From: CBDDHT01 sp965228615
Lineage (GTDB): Bacteria > Pseudomonadota > Alphaproteobacteria > Rhizobiales > Methyloligellaceae
Direction: 5' to 3'
Length of the DNA: 64,000 nucleotides
Assembly: GCA_965228615.1 (NCBI GenBank)
Contig: CBDDHT010000004.1
Span: 1,240,001-1,304,000 of the forward strand
The position numbers and the translations under genes are program-made. A model generated the notes under the pieces. It made no database searches and was not told the DNA's origin. It was given only the letters and a program-made list of their open reading frames with translations. Positions within the stretch are counted from its first letter, which is position 1. Each line of letters opens with the position of its first letter. This document shows, piece by piece, positions 1-7,743 of this stretch.

Positions 1-731
1 TGATGTTCTTCTTCATCCAGCCCCGAACGGCTGTCCGCCTGTCCTTCAGCATGATGCTGGGAGTCGTTCTGCTGTTCCTCGTGCTTGCAACCGGCATCGA
101 AATCTCAGGCCGGCTAGGCGAGACCTTCTCGATCAACTTCCTCTTCGAGCATATCGCCGCTATCTGGGGCCAAAGCGGAAGCGGTGCCACGCACTCCGCA
201 GCAAGCGGGCTGGACCAGCGCTTCCGCTGGTGGGCGCTGATCTGGGAAGACGTAACGGCGAGCTTCAGCACGACCATTTTCGGACTCGGTTATGGCATCC
301 CGCTCACCGATTTCCGCACCGTCGGCGGAATTGCCGTTCGCGAACCGCACAACTCGCTCGTATCGATCATCGGACGGCTCGGCTTTGTGGGTCTCTTCAC
401 CTTCCTCTGGTTCCATCTCTCCTTCGCGGCCACCTGGTTCACCGTTCACAGCTGGTGCCGAAAGAACGGCGCTCATCTGTGGAAAAACAACATGATCATC
501 ATGGGAGCGTTCTTCGTCCTGCTTTGGGTGTTCTCCATGGCCGAGGACGGATTCGAAAAACCGTTCAACGCGATTCCCTATTACTTCTTGTGGGGTGTGA
601 TCCTGCGCGTGCGTTACGAGATCATGATCGCGGAGCGACACGGCGATCCGGTACCTGCGTTTCTCTCAGCCGACGTGAAGAAAACCGCATGCCACGAACG
701 ACAATTCCCGCAGAATTCCTTGAGAAATTGA
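1..731 (+). CDS. O-antigen ligase/polymerase-like membrane protein (5' end outside window)
   Basis: The visible 242 residues are the C-terminal part of a polytopic inner-membrane protein. Hydrophobic segments lie near residues 13-32, 122-145 and 163-182. A periplasmic-loop motif REPHNSL near residue 113 is the kind of PHN signature found in Wzy_C/O-antigen ligase proteins, which join or polymerise lipid-linked glycans at the periplasmic face. The hydrophilic tail after about residue 205 is probably cytoplasmic. The start codon lies to the left of the window, so the true length is unknown. The context of glycosyltransferases and an aminotransferase a few kb downstream supports a polysaccharide role. 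The exact substrate cannot be read from the sequence. Confidence 0.75.
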   Translation, partial: MFFFIQPRTAVRLSFSMMLGVVLLFLVLATGIEISGRLGETFSINFLFEHIAAIWGQSGSGATHSAASGLDQRFRWWALIWEDVTASFSTTIFGLGYGIPLTDFRTVGGIAVREPHNSLVSIIGRLGFVGLFTFLWFHLSFAATWFTVHSWCRKNGAHLWKNNMIIMGAFFVLLWVFSMAEDGFEKPFNAIPYYFLWGVILRVRYEIMIAERHGDPVPAFLSADVKKTACHERQFPQNSLRN

Positions 732-837
732 TCTGCGCTACTTTCTTTCCGATCTCATGCGAGTCATGTGCGGGGTATTTCCTGGCCATAACCAACCCTT
801 GCCTTGCCACAATTGCAGAATTGGTACATAAAATTCC

Positions 838-1055
838 TCTTGGTTTTCCGGGCGGTTCTGTGCGTCCAGAAACGAAGAGGGAATTTGGAAAGGACGGCCC
901 AAAGGGGCGTCCCGTGCCAAAGCCGCCCCCGCGACTGTATGCGGAGAGTGCTTGCTGATCAGGCCACTTGCACCCGATGTGTAGGGAAGGCGAGCGAAGC
1001 ACCCGGACCCGCGAGCCAGGAGACCTGCCAAGCAAATGTTTGGATATGCCGTCGG
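838..1055 (+). promoter_or_regulatory. Cobalamin (B12) riboswitch
   Basis: The leader of the cobalt transporter genes carries the conserved blocks of the cobalamin aptamer in the right order: a core near 917-940 containing 'gccgcccccgcgactgta', the 'gggaaggcg' block near 983-991, and the B12 box 'agccaggagacctgcc' at 1014-1029. The cbtB start codon at 1080 follows about 50 bp later with an AAGGA ribosome site. Cobalamin binding is expected to repress the downstream cobalt-uptake genes, either by sequestering the start region or by termination. No U-run terminator is visible, so control of translation is more likely. Confidence 0.93.
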
Positions 1056-1079
1056 GTGTGACAGCAAAAGGAAATCGAG

Positions 1080-1250
1080 ATGAACGCTCAAGCAACAGCA
1101 GTTTCAGGCCAAAAATCCAATGTCCTGCCGATCGTCTTCAGCGCATTGCTCGGACTGTCGGTGATCTTTGTCGTCGGACATGTGCAGGCAGATACGCTGC
1201 ATGACGCGGCTCACGATGTGCGCCACGCGACTGGCTTTCCCTGCCACTGA
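1080..1250 (+). CDS. cbtB: Cobalt transporter subunit CbtB
   Basis: A 56-residue protein with one hydrophobic segment (about residues 13-32) followed by a histidine-rich C-terminus, HDAAHDVRHATGFPCH. This is the diagnostic metal-binding end of CbtB, the small partner of CbtA in B12-regulated cobalt uptake. It begins with ATG behind an AAGGA site, immediately downstream of the cobalamin riboswitch. It stops 3 bp before the cbtA start codon, so the two genes are surely co-transcribed. Its size is normal for the family. Confidence 0.93.
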   Translation: MNAQATAVSGQKSNVLPIVFSALLGLSVIFVVGHVQADTLHDAAHDVRHATGFPCH

Positions 1251-1253
1251 GCA

Positions 1254-1952
1254 ATGTTCACACGGATATTTACCAGCGCCTTGTTCGCTGGTGCTTTGGC
1301 AGGCTTGATCACAAGCCTGTTACAGCTTGTCTTCGTGCAGCCGGTATTGCTCCACGCTGAACTCTATGAGTCCGGCAAACTGGTGCATTTCGGCGGAAAG
1401 GCAGTCAGTGCCGTCCAGGACGTAGGCGGCTTCGACGCCATGCGCGATGGCCTGAGCATCATATTCACGATGGCGGTCTATACGGGCTATGCCCTGATCC
1501 TCGTTGCCGGAATGGCTCTGGCGAACGAGCGCGGTTATGAGGTCACGGCCCGGACCGGCATCATCTGGGGCATCGCCGGGTTTGTAGCCGTCCATCTCGC
1601 GCCAGGCTTCTCGCTGGCTCCTGAAGTTCCGGGCGTTGCCGCTGCCGATGTCTATGCACGGCAGATGTGGTGGTTCCCGACAGCCGGTGCCGCTGCGATC
1701 GCCATGTGGCTCATCGCGTTCGGCAAGAACTGGATAGCCTGGGGCGCGGCTGTGGTTCTTCTGGTCGCACCGCACATTATCGGTGTTCCGGAACCCGAGA
1801 CATTCACAGGTCCTGTGCCAACAGAGATTGGCGCTCTGTTTGCGGCCCGAGCCTTCGGCGTCGGTCTGGCGGCGTGGGCACTAACGGGACTGTGTGCCGG
1901 ATATTTCTGGAAGCGCGAAACCCAGCGCGAAGAAATGGCTGCCACGGCCTAA
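1254..1952 (+). CDS. cbtA: Cobalt transporter subunit CbtA
   Basis: A 232-residue integral membrane protein with about five to six hydrophobic segments and a conserved central stretch VAVHLAPGF typical of CbtA. Together with CbtB it is thought to import cobalt across the inner membrane for cobalamin synthesis. It sits directly behind cbtB under the same riboswitch, and an exported histidine-rich protein follows about 85 bp later. The family was defined by comparative genomics of B12-riboswitch regulons. Direct transport data for this member are of course not available. Confidence 0.9.
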   Translation: MFTRIFTSALFAGALAGLITSLLQLVFVQPVLLHAELYESGKLVHFGGKAVSAVQDVGGFDAMRDGLSIIFTMAVYTGYALILVAGMALANERGYEVTARTGIIWGIAGFVAVHLAPGFSLAPEVPGVAAADVYARQMWWFPTAGAAAIAMWLIAFGKNWIAWGAAVVLLVAPHIIGVPEPETFTGPVPTEIGALFAARAFGVGLAAWALTGLCAGYFWKRETQREEMAATA

Positions 1953-2036
1953 CCCACGACGCGGCCTGCGGACAAAACGAGCATACCTCAAGGTGTGCTC
2001 GTCGGACTTACTCTTAATCAGATCGGTGAGGATCAT

Positions 2037-2549
2037 ATGAGCCGTTCGCTCGCGCTGTTTGGCATAGGATTGGTGTTTGGTGGCGGCGTGGGGTTTTTGA
2101 TCGCCGCAGCGAACGGTGTGACGCTCGACGGCCACGATCATTCATCCGCGACCGGTCACGATGCTCACGCAGCCATGAAGCATGGCGACATGAAAAAAGG
2201 TCACGGCAAGCACGGCGAATTATTGCAGCTTCCCGAAGGCACGGACGTGCCGACACTCGACATTGCCGTGAAGCCCGACCCGATGTCCGGCTGGAATCTG
2301 CACATCGTGACCGACAAGTTCAGATTCTCGCCCGAGAATGCCAGCGCACCTCACGTCGCCGGCGAAGGCCATGCCCATATCTATCTCAACGGCAAGAAGG
2401 TTGCCCGCCATTACGGGCCATGGTTCCACATTGCCGAAATGCCGAAGGGCAAGAACACTGTCAAAGTCACGCTGAACGCGAACGATCACCGTGCTCTGGG
2501 TGTAGCCGGCAAACCGCTGGAAGCCAGCATATCAGTTGATGTCGACTAG
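2037..2549 (+). CDS. Histidine-rich membrane-anchored metal-binding protein of the cobalt operon
   Basis: A 170-residue protein starting at the ATG after a GTGAGG site. One N-terminal hydrophobic segment (residues 4-25) acts as signal or anchor. A linker of about 40 residues then carries repeated His, Asp and Met (for example HDHSSATGHDAH and KHGDMKKGHGKHG). The C-terminal domain has a conserved look, with GEGHAHIYLNGKKVARHYGP followed by WFHIAEMPKG. I do not know a named family. The composition and its place third in the riboswitch operon suggest a periplasmic cobalt-binding or delivery protein. Copper or nickel binding is also possible. Confidence 0.75.
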   Translation: MSRSLALFGIGLVFGGGVGFLIAAANGVTLDGHDHSSATGHDAHAAMKHGDMKKGHGKHGELLQLPEGTDVPTLDIAVKPDPMSGWNLHIVTDKFRFSPENASAPHVAGEGHAHIYLNGKKVARHYGPWFHIAEMPKGKNTVKVTLNANDHRALGVAGKPLEASISVDVD

Positions 2550-2921
2550 TCAGGGATCGAAACGGGGCACCCTGGCCCTCAGACAGTGACGCAGACGCCC
2601 GCATGGACGGGCATCTTCGATCCATCCGTCAGGCGCGTTCAAATAGGTTTGGCAGGTCGCAATGACATCGGCGACATCGACGACTGGATTAAGTCCGGCG
2701 AACAGATAGGTCGCCCTTCCCTTGCCCTGAACGGCCATTGAGACTGGCTCAACGCATGCACCCATGCAGGCCACATAGCCGACCGAAAATTCCTCAGACA
2801 ATCCAGCACTCTTGAGTGCCTGCTCGACATCGGCACCGAAGGCACGGCCCGCACTGCATTCATCGGTCTCGTCCGATTGTCCGCCGCAGGTCGTACAGAA
2901 TATCAGTCTGTTGGATGTCAT
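2550..2921 (-). CDS. DUF1636 family metal-binding protein
   Basis: A 123-residue protein with an N-terminal CTTCGG cysteine motif (residues 9-14) and a second pair in ACMGACVEPVS, the pattern of the DUF1636 family. These are thioredoxin-like ferredoxin-fold proteins often found beside cobalamin and cobalt genes. It is encoded convergently to the histidine-rich protein, and the two stop codons touch with no spacer. The four cysteines could hold a 2Fe-2S cluster or a metal. Its role in cobalt handling is inferred from neighbourhood only. Confidence 0.8.
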   Translation of the reverse strand: MTSNRLIFCTTCGGQSDETDECSAGRAFGADVEQALKSAGLSEEFSVGYVACMGACVEPVSMAVQGKGRATYLFAGLNPVVDVADVIATCQTYLNAPDGWIEDARPCGRLRHCLRARVPRFDP

Positions 2922-2981
2922 GGATGTTTCGGCTTGCTGGCATTGCCGGGATCGCTGCCGACCAACATAGCATGAGAGGGT

Positions 2982-4166
2982 TCAGGACGAACCGGTAGCG
3001 GCCATGGCCTCTGAAGATGCGGCTTCGTAAATCGCGATGAGCTGTGCGAGGTTCGCCTCAGCCGAATAGCGTGCTTCATAGAGTGCACGGGCCGCTCCGG
3101 ACATTGCTGCCAGCTCGCTCGAGTTAGAGTGGACGGCTTCGACGGCGCGTCTGATGTCATCGGCATCGTCGGGTGCGAACAGACGGCCGGTCCGCCCCTC
3201 CTCGATCAACTCCGCAAGGGATCCGATGCGGGAGGCCAGAACCGGGAGCCCGCAGGCCAGAGCTTCGACCAGGGTGACCGGAAAACCTTCGTACCAGGTC
3301 GACGGCATGACCAGGAATGCGGCGCGGCCCATCTCTGCATGAACTTCGGCGTTGGACAATCTGCCAACGACCGTCACATGAGGAGGTGCTGAACGTTTCA
3401 GCTCATCGAGCATTGGGCCGTCACCAACGATCCGGAGCGGGAAGTCGATATCGCGCCAGGCTTCGAGGAGTGGCCCAAGCCCCTTTTCCGGGCTCAAGCG
3501 ACCGACAAACAAAGCGGACTGGCGCTGATAGTACGCATGCTTGTTGTGGACGCCCGGGTCGGCAATAAAGTTTGGCTTGATGACCAGACGGTCTTCCGGG
3601 ACGCCAGCCTGGATAAACTTGTCCCGCTCGAACTGGGTCAAGGCAATGAAGCGATCGACCTGGGTCTGCCAGGTGCCCTTGCGCTGCTGCGCGCCGATCA
3701 TCCTGGCCGTCGCGATCGAGCCGGGAAGCGAGCCGCGATAGCAGCGATGAACGACGCCCCAAAGCGGCGAGCCGGCCAGGCATTTTTCGCAGACCTTGCC
3801 ATTGCGCATCAGCACGCCACTGGCGCAGGTCATGCGGTAGTTGTGCAAGGTATGAACGACCGGCACGCCCTGGGCCTTGCAGGCATAGAAGATCGACGGC
3901 GTGATCAGCGGAAAGTAGTTGTGAACGTGGACGATATCCGGGCGGACGTCTGCCAGCACCTGTTCGAATCTGTTGCGGGATTTTACGCTATAGGCCACGT
4001 CACGAAAGGCTGTCACTTTGGACGCCAGATCGACGATGCCCTCATTGTCCTCGCAGTAGAAATGATAGTCATGGCCGGCGTCCTGAAGCAGCTGCCGCTC
4101 ATTCTTGACGACCTGCTCTTCACCGCCTTCGTGCTGATAAAAATTGTGAGCAACGAGAACGCGCAT
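2982..4166 (-). CDS. Glycosyltransferase family 4 (GT-B fold)
   Basis: A 394-residue GT4-type enzyme. The N-terminal domain begins MRVLVAHNFYQHEGGEEQVV, and the acceptor-side motif HVHNYFP and a downstream HTLHNYR are visible. The C-terminal domain has LFVGRLSPEKGLGPLLEAW and the sugar-nucleotide-binding EGFPVTLVEALACGLPV with the EX7E arrangement. I chose the ATG at 4166, preceded by AGGGAA, because conserved sequence starts there. The frame is open further upstream but would overlap the next gene. It transfers an activated sugar to a growing glycan at the cytoplasmic face. The 73-bp gap to the epimerase gene suggests co-transcription. Confidence 0.9.
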   Translation of the reverse strand: MRVLVAHNFYQHEGGEEQVVKNERQLLQDAGHDYHFYCEDNEGIVDLASKVTAFRDVAYSVKSRNRFEQVLADVRPDIVHVHNYFPLITPSIFYACKAQGVPVVHTLHNYRMTCASGVLMRNGKVCEKCLAGSPLWGVVHRCYRGSLPGSIATARMIGAQQRKGTWQTQVDRFIALTQFERDKFIQAGVPEDRLVIKPNFIADPGVHNKHAYYQRQSALFVGRLSPEKGLGPLLEAWRDIDFPLRIVGDGPMLDELKRSAPPHVTVVGRLSNAEVHAEMGRAAFLVMPSTWYEGFPVTLVEALACGLPVLASRIGSLAELIEEGRTGRLFAPDDADDIRRAVEAVHSNSSELAAMSGAARALYEARYSAEANLAQLIAIYEAASSEAMAATGSS

Positions 4167-4239
4167 ATGTTCCCTGCCCCATCCCGCCCGGGCTGCCGCA
4201 TCCTGTCTCATACAAACCTCAAGTCTGCGCCGTCGATAT

Positions 4240-5262
4240 CTAAAGCATGCGCCCGTTGAGCCGCATTTCATCGACGAGTTGTTCGGCTTCCAGAAGATGG
4301 CGGTACCACTCGACGGTCACCGTCCGCTCGCCGACATCGACGCTGCCCTCTTTGATTGCATCGTAGATTTCGCGAACTGCGAAACCGACATCGAGCTTGG
4401 CTTCGTAACCGAAAACGCGTTTGGCCTTCTCGAAGGAGACATTGTAGCTGCGCTTGTCGGCGGCATCGGGCTGGATGTCGACGGTGACGGGAAACGGAAG
4501 ATTCTCGCGGACGGCAAAGGCAAGACCGCGGATCTGGTAGTTGTCCAATCCGATGTTGAAAGCCTCGCCATTAATGGCGTTGGCATCGCTCGCAGCCAAT
4601 TCCAGGAACGCTCGCGCCACATCGCGCACATGAACGAGTGGTCGCCATTGATGTCCGCCGCCGGTGACAAAGATCTTTCCGGTCTCCACGGCATTCTTGG
4701 TCATCAGATTGACGACGAGATCGAATCGCATGCGCCGGGCCAAGCCGAAAACTGTGGCATTGCGCGTTGCGGCGACACAGAACCGGTCGCTTGCGAGGCC
4801 GAGAACATGACGTTCTGCCTCAAGTGTCGAGCGAGCATATTCGGTGAGAGGGTCCGTCGGGCTCGCCTCATCCAACATTTCGGTTTCACCGAAGCCATAG
4901 ACCGAACAGGAACTTGCGAGCAGATATCGAGGCACGCCCGCTGCCTTGGCGGTTTCTGCAACGTGAACTCGGCCGCGGTGATTGATTGCCGCCGTCAACT
5001 CAGGATTGAGCTCGCCTGCCGGATCGTTTGAGAGAGCCGCCAGATCCATGACGACATCGACGCCTTCGAGATCGGCTGCGTTGATGTCGCGAATATCTTT
5101 TTTGACCGTGCCGAAATTGTTTCGGCCCGCGAAGTCGCCGAGCAGATCCTCGCCAAAGAAGAACCGATCCATTGCCGTCACGCGATGGCCATCGGCCAGA
5201 GCCAATTCGACCAGCGTGGCACCGATATAGCCGCCCGCTCCGGTGATGAAAAAATGTGCCAT
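4240..5262 (-). CDS. NAD-dependent epimerase/dehydratase-like protein (extended SDR)
   Basis: A 340-residue extended SDR. The Rossmann motif TGAGGYIGA is at residues 7-15, and a serine-rich active-site strand SSCSVYG lies at 118-123. The position of the catalytic YxxxK reads YARST (142-146), so the usual lysine is threonine. The rest aligns with sugar-nucleotide epimerases and dehydratases (for example WRPLVHVRDVARAF). In a polysaccharide locus it would convert an NDP-sugar, possibly supplying a keto sugar to the neighbouring aminotransferase. Loss of the lysine makes full catalytic activity uncertain. Normal family length. Confidence 0.85.
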   Translation of the reverse strand: MAHFFITGAGGYIGATLVELALADGHRVTAMDRFFFGEDLLGDFAGRNNFGTVKKDIRDINAADLEGVDVVMDLAALSNDPAGELNPELTAAINHRGRVHVAETAKAAGVPRYLLASSCSVYGFGETEMLDEASPTDPLTEYARSTLEAERHVLGLASDRFCVAATRNATVFGLARRMRFDLVVNLMTKNAVETGKIFVTGGGHQWRPLVHVRDVARAFLELAASDANAINGEAFNIGLDNYQIRGLAFAVRENLPFPVTVDIQPDAADKRSYNVSFEKAKRVFGYEAKLDVGFAVREIYDAIKEGSVDVGERTVTVEWYRHLLEAEQLVDEMRLNGRML

Positions 5263-5307
5263 ACCGTTTGTCCTATCGCCTTGACGGCGTATCGCGCCCG
5301 AGCCGCG

Positions 5308-6453
5308 TCATGCAGCTTCGGATTCCATCCCATTCAATGTACGGTTGACGGCCTCGATCACTTCCCTTTGCGCCTCCTCGCTCAATGTCGGATAGAGCGG
5401 CAGGCTGATCGTCGCGTTCCCCCAGGCTTCACTCACGGGGGCAAAGCCCGGGCCAAAGCCATATCTCTCGCGGTAGAAGGAGAGTGTCGGCACGCTGCGA
5501 TAGTTGACCGTGCAGCCGATGCCGTCGGCATTCAGTTTCACGATCATCGCATCGCGCTTGTCGGCAGCAACACCGATAGGAAAGAGATGCCGCGCATGAC
5601 GACTTCCGTCGATGGGTGCCTGTAGCTGAATGCGCTCGTCGTCCCGGAACGCCACCTCATATCGCGATGCGATCGCCTCTCTCCGCTTGAGTTTTTCGTC
5701 GGCTGCCGAGATTTGGTCAGGCAGCAGGGCTGCAAGAAGATCGGGAAGATTGGCCTTCACGCCAAGACGCAGCATGTCCCAGTGATTGTAGCTGGAACCG
5801 CGATACCGGTCGGCAGCGCCGGCCGACATTCCGTGCAACCGTGTGGCTTGCAAACGCGCGAACAACTGAGAATCCTGGGTGACGATCGCGCCACCTTCTC
5901 CGCACGTAATGTTCTTCGTCGCATAGAATGAGAAGATTGCAGCGTCCGAATGCGTGCCCGGATGCGCACCATTCAAGAGGCCTTCGAAACAGTGGGCCGC
6001 ATCCTCGATAATCCGGATGTCGGACCGGAGCGATGCTCTGAGCGCCGCGATATCCGCCATCTGTCCATAGAGATGGACAGGGATTACGGCTCGTGTCCGC
6101 TCGTTGACGAGCGGTCCAACGGTCTCCGGCGTCAGGCAGAATGTTCCCGGATCGACATCAGCGAAGACCGGCTTTGCCCCAAGAAGCTCGACCACGTTGG
6201 CGGTTGCGATAAAAGTCATTGCCGGCACGATCACTTCATCGCCCTGACCGATATCCATGGCCAACAGGGTCGCAAGGGCCCCATTGGTCCAGCTATTGGT
6301 CAGAAGGGCGTGGGGCACCTCGAAGTATTCCGAGAGCTGCGTTTCCACATCGCGGCCGACCTGGCCCGATGTTAAAAAGGGCGTGTCGAGAACAGCTGCG
6401 ACTTTCGCCGCGTCCTCCGCGCCCATCTGGTGCAGATAGAATGGAACCGTCAT
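5308..6453 (-). CDS. DegT/DnrJ/EryC1/StrS-type PLP sugar aminotransferase
   Basis: A 381-residue fold-type I aminotransferase. The pyridoxal lysine is in FYATKNITCGEGG (K180), preceded by IIEDAAHCFEG (about 148-158), and a C-terminal domain contains VNYRSVPTLSFYRERYGF. These enzymes aminate a keto group on an NDP-sugar. The start is set at the ATG at 6453, where homology begins (MTVPFYLHQMG). An upstream in-frame start would add 24 unlikely residues. The gene lies 45 bp upstream of the epimerase, and the two plausibly act in sequence on the same NDP-sugar. Confidence 0.9.
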   Translation of the reverse strand: MTVPFYLHQMGAEDAAKVAAVLDTPFLTSGQVGRDVETQLSEYFEVPHALLTNSWTNGALATLLAMDIGQGDEVIVPAMTFIATANVVELLGAKPVFADVDPGTFCLTPETVGPLVNERTRAVIPVHLYGQMADIAALRASLRSDIRIIEDAAHCFEGLLNGAHPGTHSDAAIFSFYATKNITCGEGGAIVTQDSQLFARLQATRLHGMSAGAADRYRGSSYNHWDMLRLGVKANLPDLLAALLPDQISAADEKLKRREAIASRYEVAFRDDERIQLQAPIDGSRHARHLFPIGVAADKRDAMIVKLNADGIGCTVNYRSVPTLSFYRERYGFGPGFAPVSEAWGNATISLPLYPTLSEEAQREVIEAVNRTLNGMESEAA

Positions 6454-6792
6454 AACGCTACGAACCGCCTGTCTGAAGCCGCCTTCGAGGTCTATTCGCA
6501 CCTGCGTCGAACCCCGCTCCCGCAACGCGCCATATGGTGCACGCTACTTGCTCGCTTCCGGATTCAACACCAGCCCGCGTGTTCGGGTAAGTGAATTGGC
6601 GCCTTAAGCTTAACGCTAAGAAAGCCGCTCAAGCCGTTGGTTTTTCACGTTATGGGTTTGATCTATAGAGCGGTTTCCGGCGCAATCAAATGCGCCGCAA
6701 GTTCGATCCAGTTTTATGACCAAAACGGTTCTGGAGAGGCGCCGACAGTACCGAGACCGGCGCATGCCGGCGTTGAAGCATTCATAGGAATC
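6454..6792. other. Divergent intergenic region between aminotransferase and glycosyltransferase
   Basis: This 339-bp stretch separates two divergently transcribed polysaccharide genes and probably holds both promoters. Reading frames run into it from the right-hand gene, but they show no family resemblance. A small hairpin (ggcgc/gcgcc) lies near 6678-6697 and an AT-rich patch near 6600-6620. No binding site I can name is present. Confidence 0.4.
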
Positions 6793-7566
6793 ATGAGCGA
6801 TCGAGTAGAGTTGAAGACGACTGAGATTCTCGGCATTCCTGTTGCAGCACTTAACAGGTCGCAGGTTTTGAGGCTTATCGAGCAATGGGTGGAGCAAGGA
6901 GAAAGCCGCTATATTTGCCTTTGTGACGTACACAGTCTCATGCGCGCTCAGGACGACCCGGAGCATCTACGCGCATTGCAAAACGCCGATCTTATCTTGC
7001 CAGATGGCCAGCCCCTGGTGTGGACGGCAAAACTACGCGGTATAGCAGACATAGAACGATTGCCAGGACCGGACCTCCTTCCATTGCTCTGTGAACGCGC
7101 TGTGAAGACAGGATGGCGTCATTACTTCTATGGTGGCGCCGACGGTGTTGCACAGAAGCTTGCCGAGAAGCTGCAAGGCCGGTTCCCGGGACTGCAAGTC
7201 GCTGGCACAACGGCCCCACCCTTCCGGCCGCTCACCAAAGAAGAGGACGATGCGAGTATCGGGCACATGACCGAAACGCGCAGCCAGATCGTGTGGATCG
7301 GTCTTGGGTGCCCCAAGCAGGAACGATGGATGCTGGATCATGCCGGCCGGATGCCAGGGACGATTGTCATCGGCGTCGGCGCTGCGTTCGACGTCCACAG
7401 CGGGCGCGTGAAGCGAGCACCGCATTGGATGCGCAACAACGGGCTCGAATGGCTGCATCGCCTGTTGTCTGAGCCCCGTCGCCTGTGGCGGCGATATCTG
7501 TGGTTCGCACCGCGCTTCGCTTTTGCCAGTCTCACGGAAACATTGGTGCGACGCACGTCTCACTAA
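6793..7566 (+). CDS. WecG/TagA/CpsF family glycosyltransferase
   Basis: A 257-residue GT26-type enzyme. Visible motifs are CLCDVHSLMRA (start of the catalytic domain), ILPDGQPLVW (equivalent to the family's ADGxGvv), FYGGADGVAQKLAEKL (about 110-125), and the C-terminal IVWIGLGCPKQERWM followed by GVGAAFDVHSGRVKRAP. The start is the ATG at 6793 behind AGGA, since upstream sequence in frame is not conserved. These enzymes add N-acetylmannosaminuronic acid or a related sugar to a lipid-linked acceptor in enterobacterial antigen, teichoic acid or exopolysaccharide assembly. Confidence 0.92.
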   Translation: MSDRVELKTTEILGIPVAALNRSQVLRLIEQWVEQGESRYICLCDVHSLMRAQDDPEHLRALQNADLILPDGQPLVWTAKLRGIADIERLPGPDLLPLLCERAVKTGWRHYFYGGADGVAQKLAEKLQGRFPGLQVAGTTAPPFRPLTKEEDDASIGHMTETRSQIVWIGLGCPKQERWMLDHAGRMPGTIVIGVGAAFDVHSGRVKRAPHWMRNNGLEWLHRLLSEPRRLWRRYLWFAPRFAFASLTETLVRRTSH

Positions 7567-7743
7567 GTGGTATGACTTTCTCTACCTATTTGATATAAAA
7601 TGATTTTTCTACATTGCAGGGGCATTCTTGCGCACCCGCGCAGTCGCAATTCATCGAACGCCTGACCATATCCCTCATTCTCAACAGGCCCTCCGCACTC
7701 GATGGTGTCTGGCCAGTGCACAGGAAAGCGGGATTTTCCGGCT

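Noticed and set aside
6637..6792. 52-codon N-terminal extension of the WecG-type glycosyltransferase
   Set aside because: The added residues show no family character and AGGA precedes the ATG at 6793.
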